Shown one piece after another: positions 17,693 to 25,763 of a stretch of 60,592 nucleotides of DNA (positions are counted from its first letter, which is position 1; every line of letters begins with the position of its first letter). Source of the DNA: an uncultured Ruminiclostridium sp. (GTDB taxonomy: Bacteria; Bacillota; Clostridia; Oscillospirales; Ruminococcaceae); assembly GCA_934490165.1 (NCBI GenBank), contig CAKSTB010000018.1, positions 1 to 60,592 of the forward strand, written 5' to 3'. A model generated the notes under the pieces. That model saw nothing but the letters and a program-made list of their open reading frames with translations. It was not told where the DNA came from and ran no database searches. Made by a program: the position numbers and the translations under genes.

Positions 17693-19180
17693 ATGATATA
17701 CAAAAACCCCGTGCTGAAAGGCTTTTATCCCGATCCCTCCGTCTGTTTTGCAAACGGAAAATATTATCTGGTAACAAGCACATTTCAGTATTTCCCCGGT
17801 GTTGCACTCTTTGAGAGCGATAACCTTGTGAACTGGAAGCAGATAGGCTATGTGCTGACGCGTCCCGAACAGGTAATGCTTGATAAGATACCTGCGTCAG
17901 GCGGTGTATTCGCACCCACTATCCGCTATAACAACGGCAGGTTCTATATGGTGACGACCAACGACACCACTCACAGAAACTTCTATGTTTATACCGATGA
18001 CATCTACGGCGAATGGTCAGACCCTATCGAAGTCGATCAGGGCGGTATCGACCCGTCACTGTACTTTGAGGACGGCAGGACGTTCTTCATCAGCAACGGA
18101 CAGGACGACTACGGCGATGGCGGCGTTGTACAGTGCGAGATCGACATTGCAACCGGTAAGAAGCTTTCACACAGCAAGTCAATATGGAAAGGCTCGGGCG
18201 GGCGTTATCTCGAAAGCCCCCATGTATATAAGATAAACGGAAGATATTATCTTATGGCGGCAGAGGGCGGCACAGAGTACGGTCATATGATAACATACGC
18301 CGTATCGGACGATATATGGGGCGAGTATGTCACAGGCGACAACAACCCCATACTCACAAACCGCAACAAAGCACCGTACATAATACAAGGTATCGGTCAC
18401 GGCGACCTGATACAGGACAAGCACGGCGACTGGCATATATTAAGTCTCGGCTTCAGACAGATGGGCATATGGATGCCGTTCCACAGCCTCGGCAGAGAGG
18501 TTTTCCTCTCCCCTGCACACTTTGACGAAAGCGGCAGGCTGTTCGCCGGTCTTGACGGCACGACAGACGCACAGTATGAAATTAAGGGCGATTTCGTTCA
18601 GAATAAATTACCCGTGTTCACATTCGGCAATACCGATCCTGCTGTTGACTGGTGCTATCTGCGTAAGTATCACCCTGAAAACTACAGGCTGTCGGCGGAC
18701 AAATACGAGCTTTGCGGCACTGATCTGACGCTTGATGATACAGACTCGCCTACATTTATAGCACTGCGCCAGCGTGACTTTGATATGGAGCTTTGCGTTG
18801 ACGTAAAGCTTTGCGGTGACGGCGAGGGCGGTGTCACAATGTATATGTGCGAGAACGAGCATTACGACATTGCGCTTAAAAAGACGGCAGACGGTACTTT
18901 TGCAATACTGAAGCTTAACATCGGCGGAATAAAGCACGAGCAGAACAGAGTTGCGGTAAATGCCGACAACGCAACGCTTATCGTCAGAGCCGACCATTAT
19001 AATTACAATTTCTTTGTGAAATGCGGCAACACCGAAACACATCTCGGAAGCGGTCAGGTGAAATATCTGACAAGCGAGGTTTCGGGCGGTTTCACGGGTA
19101 CTATGACAGGATTATACGCTGTAGGCGGCACGGCACAGTTTACCGAATTTAGCTGTGCATACACCGAAAGCGAAGAATAA
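17693..19180 (+). CDS. Glycoside hydrolase family 43 (beta-xylosidase / alpha-L-arabinofuranosidase type)
   Basis: A 495-residue enzyme without a signal peptide, so it should act inside the cell on imported xylo- or arabino-oligosaccharides. The five-bladed propeller residues are present: the general base Asp14 in YPDPSV, Asp120 in GIDPSLYF and the general acid Glu174 in LESPHVYK. The C-terminal third (about 320-495) fits the beta-sandwich domain seen in two-domain GH43 beta-xylosidases. The ATG at 17693, with AAAGGA 9 bases upstream, is preferred to an upstream TTG. The PaaK-type ligase follows 16 bp later, an unexpected partner. Xylosidase against arabinofuranosidase cannot be settled here. 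Confidence 0.9.
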   Translation: MIYKNPVLKGFYPDPSVCFANGKYYLVTSTFQYFPGVALFESDNLVNWKQIGYVLTRPEQVMLDKIPASGGVFAPTIRYNNGRFYMVTTNDTTHRNFYVYTDDIYGEWSDPIEVDQGGIDPSLYFEDGRTFFISNGQDDYGDGGVVQCEIDIATGKKLSHSKSIWKGSGGRYLESPHVYKINGRYYLMAAEGGTEYGHMITYAVSDDIWGEYVTGDNNPILTNRNKAPYIIQGIGHGDLIQDKHGDWHILSLGFRQMGIWMPFHSLGREVFLSPAHFDESGRLFAGLDGTTDAQYEIKGDFVQNKLPVFTFGNTDPAVDWCYLRKYHPENYRLSADKYELCGTDLTLDDTDSPTFIALRQRDFDMELCVDVKLCGDGEGGVTMYMCENEHYDIALKKTADGTFAILKLNIGGIKHEQNRVAVNADNATLIVRADHYNYNFFVKCGNTETHLGSGQVKYLTSEVSGGFTGTMTGLYAVGGTAQFTEFSCAYTESEE

Positions 19181-19196
19181 AGAAGAGGGTTATAAT

Positions 19197-20498
19197 ATGA
19201 ATTACTTTCAGAAAGACATCGAAACAATGCCGAGAGCCGAGCTTGAAAAGCTCCAGCTTGAAAAACTGAAGCGCATAACAAAATACTGCTATGACAATGT
19301 TCCGCTGTACAAAAAGAAGTTTGATGAAATCGGCTTTGATTGCACCAAGATAAAGGCGCTGTCGGACATACAGTACATACCTTATACTACTAAGGCAGAT
19401 TTCCGCGACAACTATCCTTTCGGAATGTTCGCAACACCGCTCAAAAACGTTACACGTCTGCACGCTTCATCGGGTACAACAGGCAAGCCCACCGTTGTAG
19501 GCTACACAAAGAACGACCTTGATATGTGGTCCGACTGCGTTGCAAGACTTGTTACAGCCGCAGGCGCTACAGATGAAGACATAGTGCAGATCGCATTCGG
19601 CTACGGACTTTTCACGGGTGCGCTCGGTCTGCATTACGGTCTTGAAAAGATAGGCGCTACAGTAGTTCCCTGCTCATCGGGCAACACCGAAAAGCAGGTT
19701 ATGCTGATGAAGGACTTCGGCACAACGGCACTTGTCGCTACCCCCTCATACGCTATGAGAATAGGCGAGGTCGCAGAAGAAATGGGTATCGGCAGAGATG
19801 AGCTCAAGCTGAGACTCGGTCTGTTCGGCTCTGAGGGCTGTACACCCGAGATGAGAGCGCAGATAGAGGATTATCTGCATCTGCTCGCTACCGATAACTA
19901 CGGTATGAGCGAGCTTATGGGACCGGGCGTTTCGGGCGAATGTTCACTGCGCTGCGGTATGCACTTCAACGAGGATCACTTCCTCCCCGAGATCATCAAC
20001 CCCGAAACAGGCGAGGTTCTCCCCGAAGGCTCAAAGGGCGAGCTTGTTATAACAACGCTTTCAAAGGAGGCTATCCCTGTTCTGCGTTATCGTACAAAGG
20101 ATATTACTTCTATCACTTACGAAAAGTGCGAGTGCGGAAGAACACACGCGCGTATGAGCAAGCCCTCCGGCAGAAGCGATGATATGCTGAAGATCAGAGG
20201 CGTAAATGTATTCCCCTCACAGATCGAGAGCGTTATTATGACTATCCCGCAGATAGCTCCCCACTATCAGCTCGTTGTTACCCGCGAGGGAAGCAGTGAC
20301 AGACTTGAAGTAAAGTGCGAGCTTGTTGACGGAAGCGTACTCGAAAGCCTTGAATCGCTGTCGAACTTACAGAAGAATATTCATCACAACCTTAAGACCG
20401 TACTCGGCATCGATACAAAGGTTACGCTTGTTGAGCCCAAGACAATTGAGCGTTTTGAGGGCAAGGCAAAGCGCGTAATCGACCTTCGCAACAAGTAA
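19197..20498 (+). CDS. Phenylacetate-CoA ligase family (PaaK-like) AMP-forming enzyme
   Basis: A 433-residue adenylate-forming enzyme with the P-loop-like SSGTTGKP (91-98), the YGMSELMGPGVSGEC core and a C-terminal domain containing DDMLKIRGVNVFPSQIE. It activates an aryl- or indole-acetic acid to its CoA thioester through an acyl-adenylate. In gut clostridia such genes often accompany 2-oxoacid ferredoxin oxidoreductases, but none is here. The ATG at 19197 has AGAGGG before it. It is probably co-transcribed with GH43 and the two small genes after it. The true acid substrate is unknown. Confidence 0.9.
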   Translation: MNYFQKDIETMPRAELEKLQLEKLKRITKYCYDNVPLYKKKFDEIGFDCTKIKALSDIQYIPYTTKADFRDNYPFGMFATPLKNVTRLHASSGTTGKPTVVGYTKNDLDMWSDCVARLVTAAGATDEDIVQIAFGYGLFTGALGLHYGLEKIGATVVPCSSGNTEKQVMLMKDFGTTALVATPSYAMRIGEVAEEMGIGRDELKLRLGLFGSEGCTPEMRAQIEDYLHLLATDNYGMSELMGPGVSGECSLRCGMHFNEDHFLPEIINPETGEVLPEGSKGELVITTLSKEAIPVLRYRTKDITSITYEKCECGRTHARMSKPSGRSDDMLKIRGVNVFPSQIESVIMTIPQIAPHYQLVVTREGSSDRLEVKCELVDGSVLESLESLSNLQKNIHHNLKTVLGIDTKVTLVEPKTIERFEGKAKRVIDLRNK

Positions 20499-20499
20499 T

Positions 20500-20913
20500 A
20501 TGAAGCTGAAATACGATGAAGCGGATATGCACGCACAGCTTGTAAAGGTGCTGTATCCCGATGAAACCGCAATGTTCCCCGTATACTGCGTATACAACGA
20601 TAGATCCTTTATGGGAAGTGCTATGGAATACGGCTATTTAGCCGTTACCGACAAGGGCAGACTGCTTATGATACGCTATGATCTTATAGGCGACGGCAAC
20701 TGCGGTTCGTGTCCGCTCACCGCTATAAAGAGGCTTAAGATAAAGAAGCTGCTTATCGGTCAGTACAAGCTCGAATTTACGCTTATGACGGACGGTAAGG
20801 ATTACAGGACGACAGTGCAGGTAGCACCGAAAATGGCTTTCGGAGCATTCCCACATCAATACGCAAATTTTAATATGCTGCTTGACGCACTGCTTCCTTA
20901 TGCAAAAAATTAA
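20500..20913 (+). CDS. Conserved hypothetical protein, possibly PH-like fold
   Basis: A 137-residue soluble protein that begins 1 bp after the PaaK-type stop and is therefore translationally coupled to it. I do not recognise a named family. The pattern of alternating strands (YGYLAVTDKGRLLMIRYDLIG, then KLEFTLMTDGKDYRTTVQVAP) and a terminal helix suggest a small pleckstrin-like or GRAM-like beta-barrel. This is inference from strand pattern only. No signal peptide, membrane segment or catalytic motif is visible. Confidence 0.75.
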   Translation: MKLKYDEADMHAQLVKVLYPDETAMFPVYCVYNDRSFMGSAMEYGYLAVTDKGRLLMIRYDLIGDGNCGSCPLTAIKRLKIKKLLIGQYKLEFTLMTDGKDYRTTVQVAPKMAFGAFPHQYANFNMLLDALLPYAKN

Positions 20914-20945
20914 AGAAAAAGAACAGAAAGAAAAGAGAAACTAAA

Positions 20946-21416
20946 ATGTCACTTGAAAAAGTAAAGGAATATTTCAAGGCTTACGGCATAGAGGACAGAA
21001 TAATAGAACTGTCCGAGTCGAGCGCAACAGTCGAGCTTGCCGCTCACGCACTTCACACCGAGCCTTGCAGAATAGCAAAGACCTTATCGTTTATGCTCGG
21101 TGACAGCCCGATTCTCGTTGTAACGGCAGGCAATGTAAAGATCGACAACGCCAAGTACCGCCACGCATTCGGCGCAAAGGCAAAAATGCTTACCGCAGAT
21201 CAGGCGGCAGAACTTATCGGTCACGCTGTCGGCGGAGTATGCCCTTTTGCTGTAAATGACGGAGTAGCCGTTTATCTTGACGAGTCGCTGAACAAGTACG
21301 AAACGGTCTTCCCTGCCTGCGGCAGTTCAAACAGTGCTATCGAGCTTACTATTTCTGAGCTTGAAAAGTGTTCGGGATATGAGAAGTGGGTAGACGTTAC
21401 CAAAGCAGTGTCATAA
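20946..21416 (+). CDS. YbaK/EbsC-type aminoacyl-tRNA deacylase
   Basis: A 156-residue editing-domain protein that hydrolyses mischarged Cys- or other aminoacyl-tRNA(Pro). The family hallmarks are present: the lysine in RIAKTLSF, VVTAGNVKID, the GGVCPFAV motif and AVYLDESL. Length fits free-standing YbaK/EbsC proteins. It lies 32 bp after the small unknown gene and is the last gene before a 355-bp gap. Which mischarged tRNA it edits cannot be told from the sequence. Confidence 0.9.
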   Translation: MSLEKVKEYFKAYGIEDRIIELSESSATVELAAHALHTEPCRIAKTLSFMLGDSPILVVTAGNVKIDNAKYRHAFGAKAKMLTADQAAELIGHAVGGVCPFAVNDGVAVYLDESLNKYETVFPACGSSNSAIELTISELEKCSGYEKWVDVTKAVS

Positions 21417-21418
21417 TG

Positions 21419-21458
21419 ACACAAGTAATTCGCCGTTCTGAAAGTTTGTGACTTGTGT
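21419..21458. other. Hairpin just after the YbaK-type gene
   Basis: ACACAAGT (21419-21426) pairs perfectly with ACTTGTGT (21451-21458), enclosing 24 bases. A second palindrome GTGTCATAATGACAC overlaps its left arm. There is no T-tract. The rest of 21459-21565 shows nothing I recognise. Confidence 0.35.
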
Positions 21459-21567
21459 AACTTACATTACCGGCGAGTGCTTACGCACACCCTCTTAACG
21501 CTTTTTGCAAACAAAAAATCACTAAATTCAAAAGCACGGGATTATTCCCTACAAAAAGCAACATAAA

Positions 21568-21700
21568 AAGCGGAACGTAAAACCCACGCTCCGCTTTTCT
21601 TCATATTCTGTTAAAATCACAGTATCGTAAAAACCGTACCCGCACGTCTCCGATTTTAAGCACATAATAGTAGCACATCCACGTAAAAAATTATAAAACC
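21568..21700 (-). pseudogene. Remnant of a DMT/EamA transporter gene (3' end plus terminator)
   Basis: Bases 21568-21644 are about 90% identical by eye to 23655-23731, which is the terminator and last codons of the intact EamA gene. Read on the minus strand, the next bases encode WMCYYYVLKIGD, matching WLCYYYALKIGD of the intact protein. They then jump by a deletion of roughly 115 bp and a frameshift into the AGTVFTIL ending. This is the decayed tail of a second transporter copy. With the intact copy it brackets the sigma-factor insert at 21.77-23.65 kb. Confidence 0.75.
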
Positions 21701-21771
21701 ACCTAACCAACCTCAGATTGTTCCGACTATATAGGCGTAACAATCATGATTGAAACAAAAAAAGGTGCAAT

Positions 21772-23433
21772 ATGGAAACAAACGAATCACTTAAATTACT
21801 TGATGACAAAAATCTCCTCGATAAGATCTATCATTTTTCTTATCACAGGTGCAATACATCTTTTGAAGCTGAAGATCTGTGCTCGGATATAGTTCTTGCA
21901 GTAATATCAGCCATACATAAACAAAAACGTATTGATAATTTTTACGCTTTTGTATGGACTGTTGCTCGCAGAGTTTATGCTGATTATTGTGAGAAAAGAA
22001 ATTCGGAACGCCAAGTGTTCAGCATTGAAAACAGCGATTTGATGTTAGCATCTAAAGAAAATGAAATAGAAGAATTTGTTGAGGAAGTAGCCGAACAAGA
22101 ACAAATAAGCAGGATTTTTAAGGAAATTGCTTTTTTGTCAAAGGCATACCGAGAGGTAATGGTAATGTTTTACATTGATGGGCTGAAAGTGAAAGAAATA
22201 GCCACAAGACTTAACATCAATGAAACCACCGTAAAGCAACGTTTGTTTTCTGCACGAAATTCAGTTAGAAAAGAGGTTAAAACTATGAGTGAAAGAACAT
22301 ATGTATTAAAGCCTATCAAATTGGCTATTTCAGGAATCGGAAATCCTTCAGGAACCGGAAATCCTTGCGGCAACGATCCTCGTTCTAAAACCGAAAGGAT
22401 GTTTTCTCAAAACTTAATTTACTTGTGCAAAGACAAGCCAAAGTCAGCCAAAGAACTATCTGAAGAACTTTGTGTGCCTATGCCCTATATTGAAGAAGAA
22501 TTGGAAATTCAATGTCACGGCGAAAACGGGAAATATGGTATGCTCCGCAAACTTGAGAACGGCAAGTATGCAGTGAATATTCATTTGGTGGATTATGATG
22601 AGTACAACCAAGCCAATAAAATTTACGAAAAGCATTTACCTGAATTTTGCGAAGTTATCAAAAACACGTTAAAACAGAATGGAGAAAAGATACTTTCATT
22701 CCCTTATTTAAGCGAACAGAAAGATTTACGTTTTATTATGTGGTCTTTGATCTCAAGAACAGTTTGGGATTTTGAAAAAAGAATAAATAAAGTTCTTGCA
22801 GACAAATACTTCGCTGATATAGTTCCTGTTAATAGACCTTTTTCTTGTGTTGCCGTTGCATTTACAGATGAACAGTATCCTGAGTTTGATTTCTATGGCA
22901 GCGAAGATATAGATGCAACTTCAATCGGCGGGTATAAGTCGGTATTTGTATCCAATATTTGCGGCAAGCGTATTGATAAACATTTCCATTGTGGTCACAA
23001 CCTATCTCATGATCCCAAACTCTTAATGGTACTCAGAACCATTGGCGGAATTGCTATTGACGACCTGTCCGAAAGTGAAAAAGAAATAGCAGCCAAAGCT
23101 CTTGAATGTGGCTATCTTCGAAAGAACGGAAATGTCATTGAACCCAAGATCATTGTGATTGACAGAAAGAACGATATGGACTTCTATAATCTTTCTTTTG
23201 ATTTCAATAATGATATGGGAACTGTTATTGAACAAATTGCTGCTGAGCTTTCTGTGTTTATAAAAGCACACATTCCTGAACACCTGATGAACGAGTATCA
23301 AATCTATACACAACTTATAGCAGGCGTCAGAATATTAGCAAAAACAATTGAGGAATGTATTAACGAAAATCTGCTTGTAGAACCTGAAAACAAGGTCGGT
23401 GCAGAAGGCGTTCTGATGATTGTGGAAAGATAA
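21772..23433 (+). CDS. ECF-like sigma factor with large C-terminal extension
   Basis: A 553-residue protein. Residues about 12-75 fit sigma region 2 and 115-168 fit region 4 (LKVKEIATRLNINETTVKQRLFSARNSV). A Gly/Pro/Asn linker (GIGNPSGTGNPCGNDP, about 188-203) leads to a winged-helix-like segment (208-265) and about 285 further residues of no family I recognise. That part includes FHCGHNLSHDP, which resembles a metal or ligand site. Classical ECF sigma factors stop near residue 180, so the extension probably senses a signal or acts as a built-in anti-sigma. The ATG follows AAAAGGTG. Its A/T-rich codon use differs from the neighbours, and it sits in an insert flanked by direct repeats, so horizontal gain is likely. 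Confidence 0.82.
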   Translation: METNESLKLLDDKNLLDKIYHFSYHRCNTSFEAEDLCSDIVLAVISAIHKQKRIDNFYAFVWTVARRVYADYCEKRNSERQVFSIENSDLMLASKENEIEEFVEEVAEQEQISRIFKEIAFLSKAYREVMVMFYIDGLKVKEIATRLNINETTVKQRLFSARNSVRKEVKTMSERTYVLKPIKLAISGIGNPSGTGNPCGNDPRSKTERMFSQNLIYLCKDKPKSAKELSEELCVPMPYIEEELEIQCHGENGKYGMLRKLENGKYAVNIHLVDYDEYNQANKIYEKHLPEFCEVIKNTLKQNGEKILSFPYLSEQKDLRFIMWSLISRTVWDFEKRINKVLADKYFADIVPVNRPFSCVAVAFTDEQYPEFDFYGSEDIDATSIGGYKSVFVSNICGKRIDKHFHCGHNLSHDPKLLMVLRTIGGIAIDDLSESEKEIAAKALECGYLRKNGNVIEPKIIVIDRKNDMDFYNLSFDFNNDMGTVIEQIAAELSVFIKAHIPEHLMNEYQIYTQLIAGVRILAKTIEECINENLLVEPENKVGAEGVLMIVER

Positions 23434-23444
23434 GCGATCACTGC

Positions 23445-23468
23445 AAGACATCGCTTCGGCGATGTCTT
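23445..23468 (+). other. Perfect 10-bp hairpin with UUCG tetraloop after the sigma gene
   Basis: AAGACATCGC (23445-23454), loop TTCG, GCGATGTCTT (23459-23468), beginning 12 bp after the sigma-factor stop. It is very stable as RNA but has no T-tract, so it may stabilise the 3' end or attenuate transcription. Confidence 0.6.
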
Positions 23469-23647
23469 CGCTTATACTACAATTTAATTGTATCCCCATC
23501 GATTATGACAAATATTCAAAACAGTCACAAAATAAAACCGAGCACATAAAGTATATGATAGCAGAATATGGTGAAACCGAAGAAACAACAGCTATAATAA
23601 ATTATTTCGGATATACTGATTTTGATAACCCAAGAATAGCAAGATAA
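23462..23647 (+). CDS. Small hypothetical ORF in the insert
   Basis: A possible 61-residue product from the ATG at 23462, or longer from a TTG at 23420 that overlaps the sigma gene. The N-terminus lies inside a strong hairpin and no ribosome site is visible, so translation is doubtful. The sequence after residue 12 (DYDKYSKQSQ and on) reads like the tail of a real protein and may be a gene remnant. No family recognised. Confidence 0.25.
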   Translation: MSSLILQFNCIPIDYDKYSKQSQNKTEHIKYMIAEYGETEETTAIINYFGYTDFDNPRIAR

Positions 23648-23654
23648 ATATGAT

Positions 23655-23690
23655 AAAGCGGAACGTAAAATCCACGTTCCGCTTTTCTTC
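23655..23690. terminator. Terminator of the EamA-AraC operon
   Basis: A 12-bp perfect stem AAAGCGGAACGT with ACGTTCCGCTTT and a 7-base loop. The upstream A-run gives T on the minus strand. A near-copy with one mismatch lies at 21567-21597. Confidence 0.85.
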
Positions 23691-23703
23691 ATATTCTTTA
23701 TAA

Positions 23704-24561
23704 TCAAAGTATCGTAAACACCGTACCCGCAACAATAAGCACAAGCCCCGCAGACGACATTGCCGTGAGCTTTTCTTTAAGGAATATCCTTGAGAACAGC
23801 ACGACAGCAAGTATACTCAGCTTGTCTATCGGCACAACTACCGATGCATCACCTATTTTCAGCGCGTAATAATAGCATAGCCACGATGCCGCAGTAGATA
23901 CGGCACTGAGTGCGATAAACACAAATGCCTTGCCGCCGAGCCCTGAAAATACATTCTTCTTGCCCTTTGCCGCTACGACTATCCACGCCATAACAAGCAC
24001 GACTGCCGTTCTTATGGTAGTGCCGAGGTTTGAGTTTACGTTCTCAACACCTATCTTTGCAAGAATTGAAGTGAGGGCGGCGAATATTGCGGACATCCAC
24101 GCGAATATCATCCACCTGCCCGCTTTCGTTCCGCTCTTTCCGGTATGTATGCTCATCATCAGCGTACCGATGCCGATAAGCACCATCGCTATTATCTTAT
24201 ACATCGTAAGCTGTTCGCCGAGGAAAATAAACGACATCAGCATAGCAAGGACGGTCGAGGATTTGTCGATAGGTGCGACCTTGTTTACATCGCCCATTTT
24301 CAGCGCCTTGAAATAGCAAAGCCATGAACCGCCCGTGGCACAGCCCGAAAGTATAAGGAACAACAGCGTCATTCCTGTGACATTCGGAAGATCGTGCCAC
24401 TCTCCCGTTATCCATACTACCGCTATCGACAGCACAAGCACTATCGTTGTACGCAGTGCCGTTGCCGCATCGGAGTCAGCATCACGCAGTCCGCACTTGC
24501 ACAGTATCGTTGTTATAGCCGCAAATAAAGCGGATAACAGTGCAATAAATATGTACATCAT
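23704..24561 (-). CDS. DMT-superfamily (EamA) transporter
   Basis: A 285-residue inner-membrane protein with about ten transmembrane helices in two homologous halves. Each half carries the EamA pattern WLCYFKALKMGDVNKVAPID or WLCYYYALKIGDASVVVPID, followed by an FLGEQLT or FLKEKLT segment. Members export or import amino acids, nucleosides or other metabolites; the substrate here is unknown. It starts 1 bp after the AraC regulator stop and is co-transcribed with it. A broken second copy of its 3' end lies 2 kb away. Confidence 0.92.
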   Translation of the reverse strand: MMYIFIALLSALFAAITTILCKCGLRDADSDAATALRTTIVLVLSIAVVWITGEWHDLPNVTGMTLLFLILSGCATGGSWLCYFKALKMGDVNKVAPIDKSSTVLAMLMSFIFLGEQLTMYKIIAMVLIGIGTLMMSIHTGKSGTKAGRWMIFAWMSAIFAALTSILAKIGVENVNSNLGTTIRTAVVLVMAWIVVAAKGKKNVFSGLGGKAFVFIALSAVSTAASWLCYYYALKIGDASVVVPIDKLSILAVVLFSRIFLKEKLTAMSSAGLVLIVAGTVFTIL

Positions 24562-24562
24562 A

Positions 24563-25417
24563 TCAGAAGCTTCTCCTGCAATAATCTCTCGGTGTTACGC
24601 CCTTCATGCTCTTGAACACCTTTATAAAATAGCTGTAATCGTTGAATCCGCACTTCATCGCAATATCTATCAGCTTCTCATCGGTACTTGCGATAAGCTC
24701 ACAGGCGGATTCGATACGGAAATAATTGAGATATTCAACAGGTGTCTTGCCCGTATATTCCTTGAATGCGCGGCAGAAATAATTTCTGTTCATTCCGCAC
24801 TCGTTTGCAAGCTCTTCAAGCGTTATGTTCTTACGGTAATTCTGCTCGATATAGCTTATAACATTCTTGAAGCGGCGAACCTTCTTTATATCGCTTGCCG
24901 CTGTTTCACCGCTCTGATAATGCTCCTGCCTTGCCACAATATGACCGAGCATACACAAAAGCCGTCCGGGTACTGTAAATTCATATCCCGGCTCTTTTTC
25001 AAGCAGCGCGTCTGTCACTGCCCTTGCGTCCTTTGCGGGCTCGCTGTTTGCAGGAAAAAACGTTATCAGCCGCTTTTCGTGATTGATTATCGGCTGCAGA
25101 TGAATGGCGCATATCTGACTTGACTTAAGCAAAGCCGCCATATCAAATACAAGGCAGTCATAGCGGCAGTTATCTTTAGGCGTACCGCCGTGCATACTTC
25201 CGCCGATTATCAGCGAACAGCACCCTGCTTCTATCCTGTGTGTATGACCGTCAAGGAAAAGCTCGAAATATCCGCTCCTGACATAGATGATCTCGCACTC
25301 GTTATGCCAGTGCGGAATCATATTGTAGCGTGGAAAATTCTCGGTTACCCTGTAGCACGCATAAGGAAATTCACGAGTTCCGTGCTCGCGTTTTTCTCGG
25401 TATTCAATATATTTCAT
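24563..25417 (-). CDS. AraC-family transcriptional regulator
   Basis: A 284-residue protein with an N-terminal cupin-like ligand domain (about 20-150; HWHNECEIIYVRSGYFEL) and a C-terminal double helix-turn-helix (about 180-280; ITLEELANECGMNRNYFCRAFK, then IDIAMKCGFNDYSYFIKVFK). This layout fits sugar- or metabolite-responsive activators. It is transcribed away from the cellobiose phosphorylase gene across a 346-bp gap and together with the EamA gene, so either may be its target. The ATG has AAAGGA before it. Ligand unknown. Confidence 0.93.
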   Translation of the reverse strand: MKYIEYREKREHGTREFPYACYRVTENFPRYNMIPHWHNECEIIYVRSGYFELFLDGHTHRIEAGCCSLIIGGSMHGGTPKDNCRYDCLVFDMAALLKSSQICAIHLQPIINHEKRLITFFPANSEPAKDARAVTDALLEKEPGYEFTVPGRLLCMLGHIVARQEHYQSGETAASDIKKVRRFKNVISYIEQNYRKNITLEELANECGMNRNYFCRAFKEYTGKTPVEYLNYFRIESACELIASTDEKLIDIAMKCGFNDYSYFIKVFKSMKGVTPRDYCRRSF

Positions 25418-25648
25418 ATTACGTCCTTTGGCTCGTTTGTCAAAATCGTCATATCAAAAATCGGAATAAAGTTAAAATAATCACAAAATCGTCCCGATAA
25501 TACAATAATTATATCATTTTTCCGCCATATTGTAAAGCAAGTCGGGAAACCAAATATCAATATAGTGCTACTAATCGTCACAATGCACTAACACAGCCCG
25601 TTTTTTTGTGCAGATTGCGGATTTTTACTTTTCACAAAAATTTTTGTT

Positions 25649-25663
25649 TTTAAAACGATTACA
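25649..25663 (+). promoter_or_regulatory. Possible cre / LacI-type operator
   Basis: TTTAAAACGATTACA matches the Gram-positive catabolite-responsive element pattern at all fixed positions but one and ends 5 bases before the -35 box of the GH94 promoter. A single weak site, so tentative. The rest of 25418-25648 is A/T-rich without another clear signal. Confidence 0.35.
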
Positions 25664-25667
25664 ACCC

Positions 25668-25696
25668 TTGCTAAAAAAATTCATTTAAGATATAAT
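25668..25696 (+). promoter_or_regulatory. Sigma-A promoter of cellobiose phosphorylase
   Basis: TTGCTA (25668-25673), 17 bases, perfect TATAAT (25691-25696). The leader is about 60 nt and ends with AGGAGG. Confidence 0.8.
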
Positions 25697-25763
25697 TATC
25701 ATAGACGTTTTCTGTAACGTTGTAATTTTTTTGCTACAGAAACAAAAACATTAGGAGGATTCT

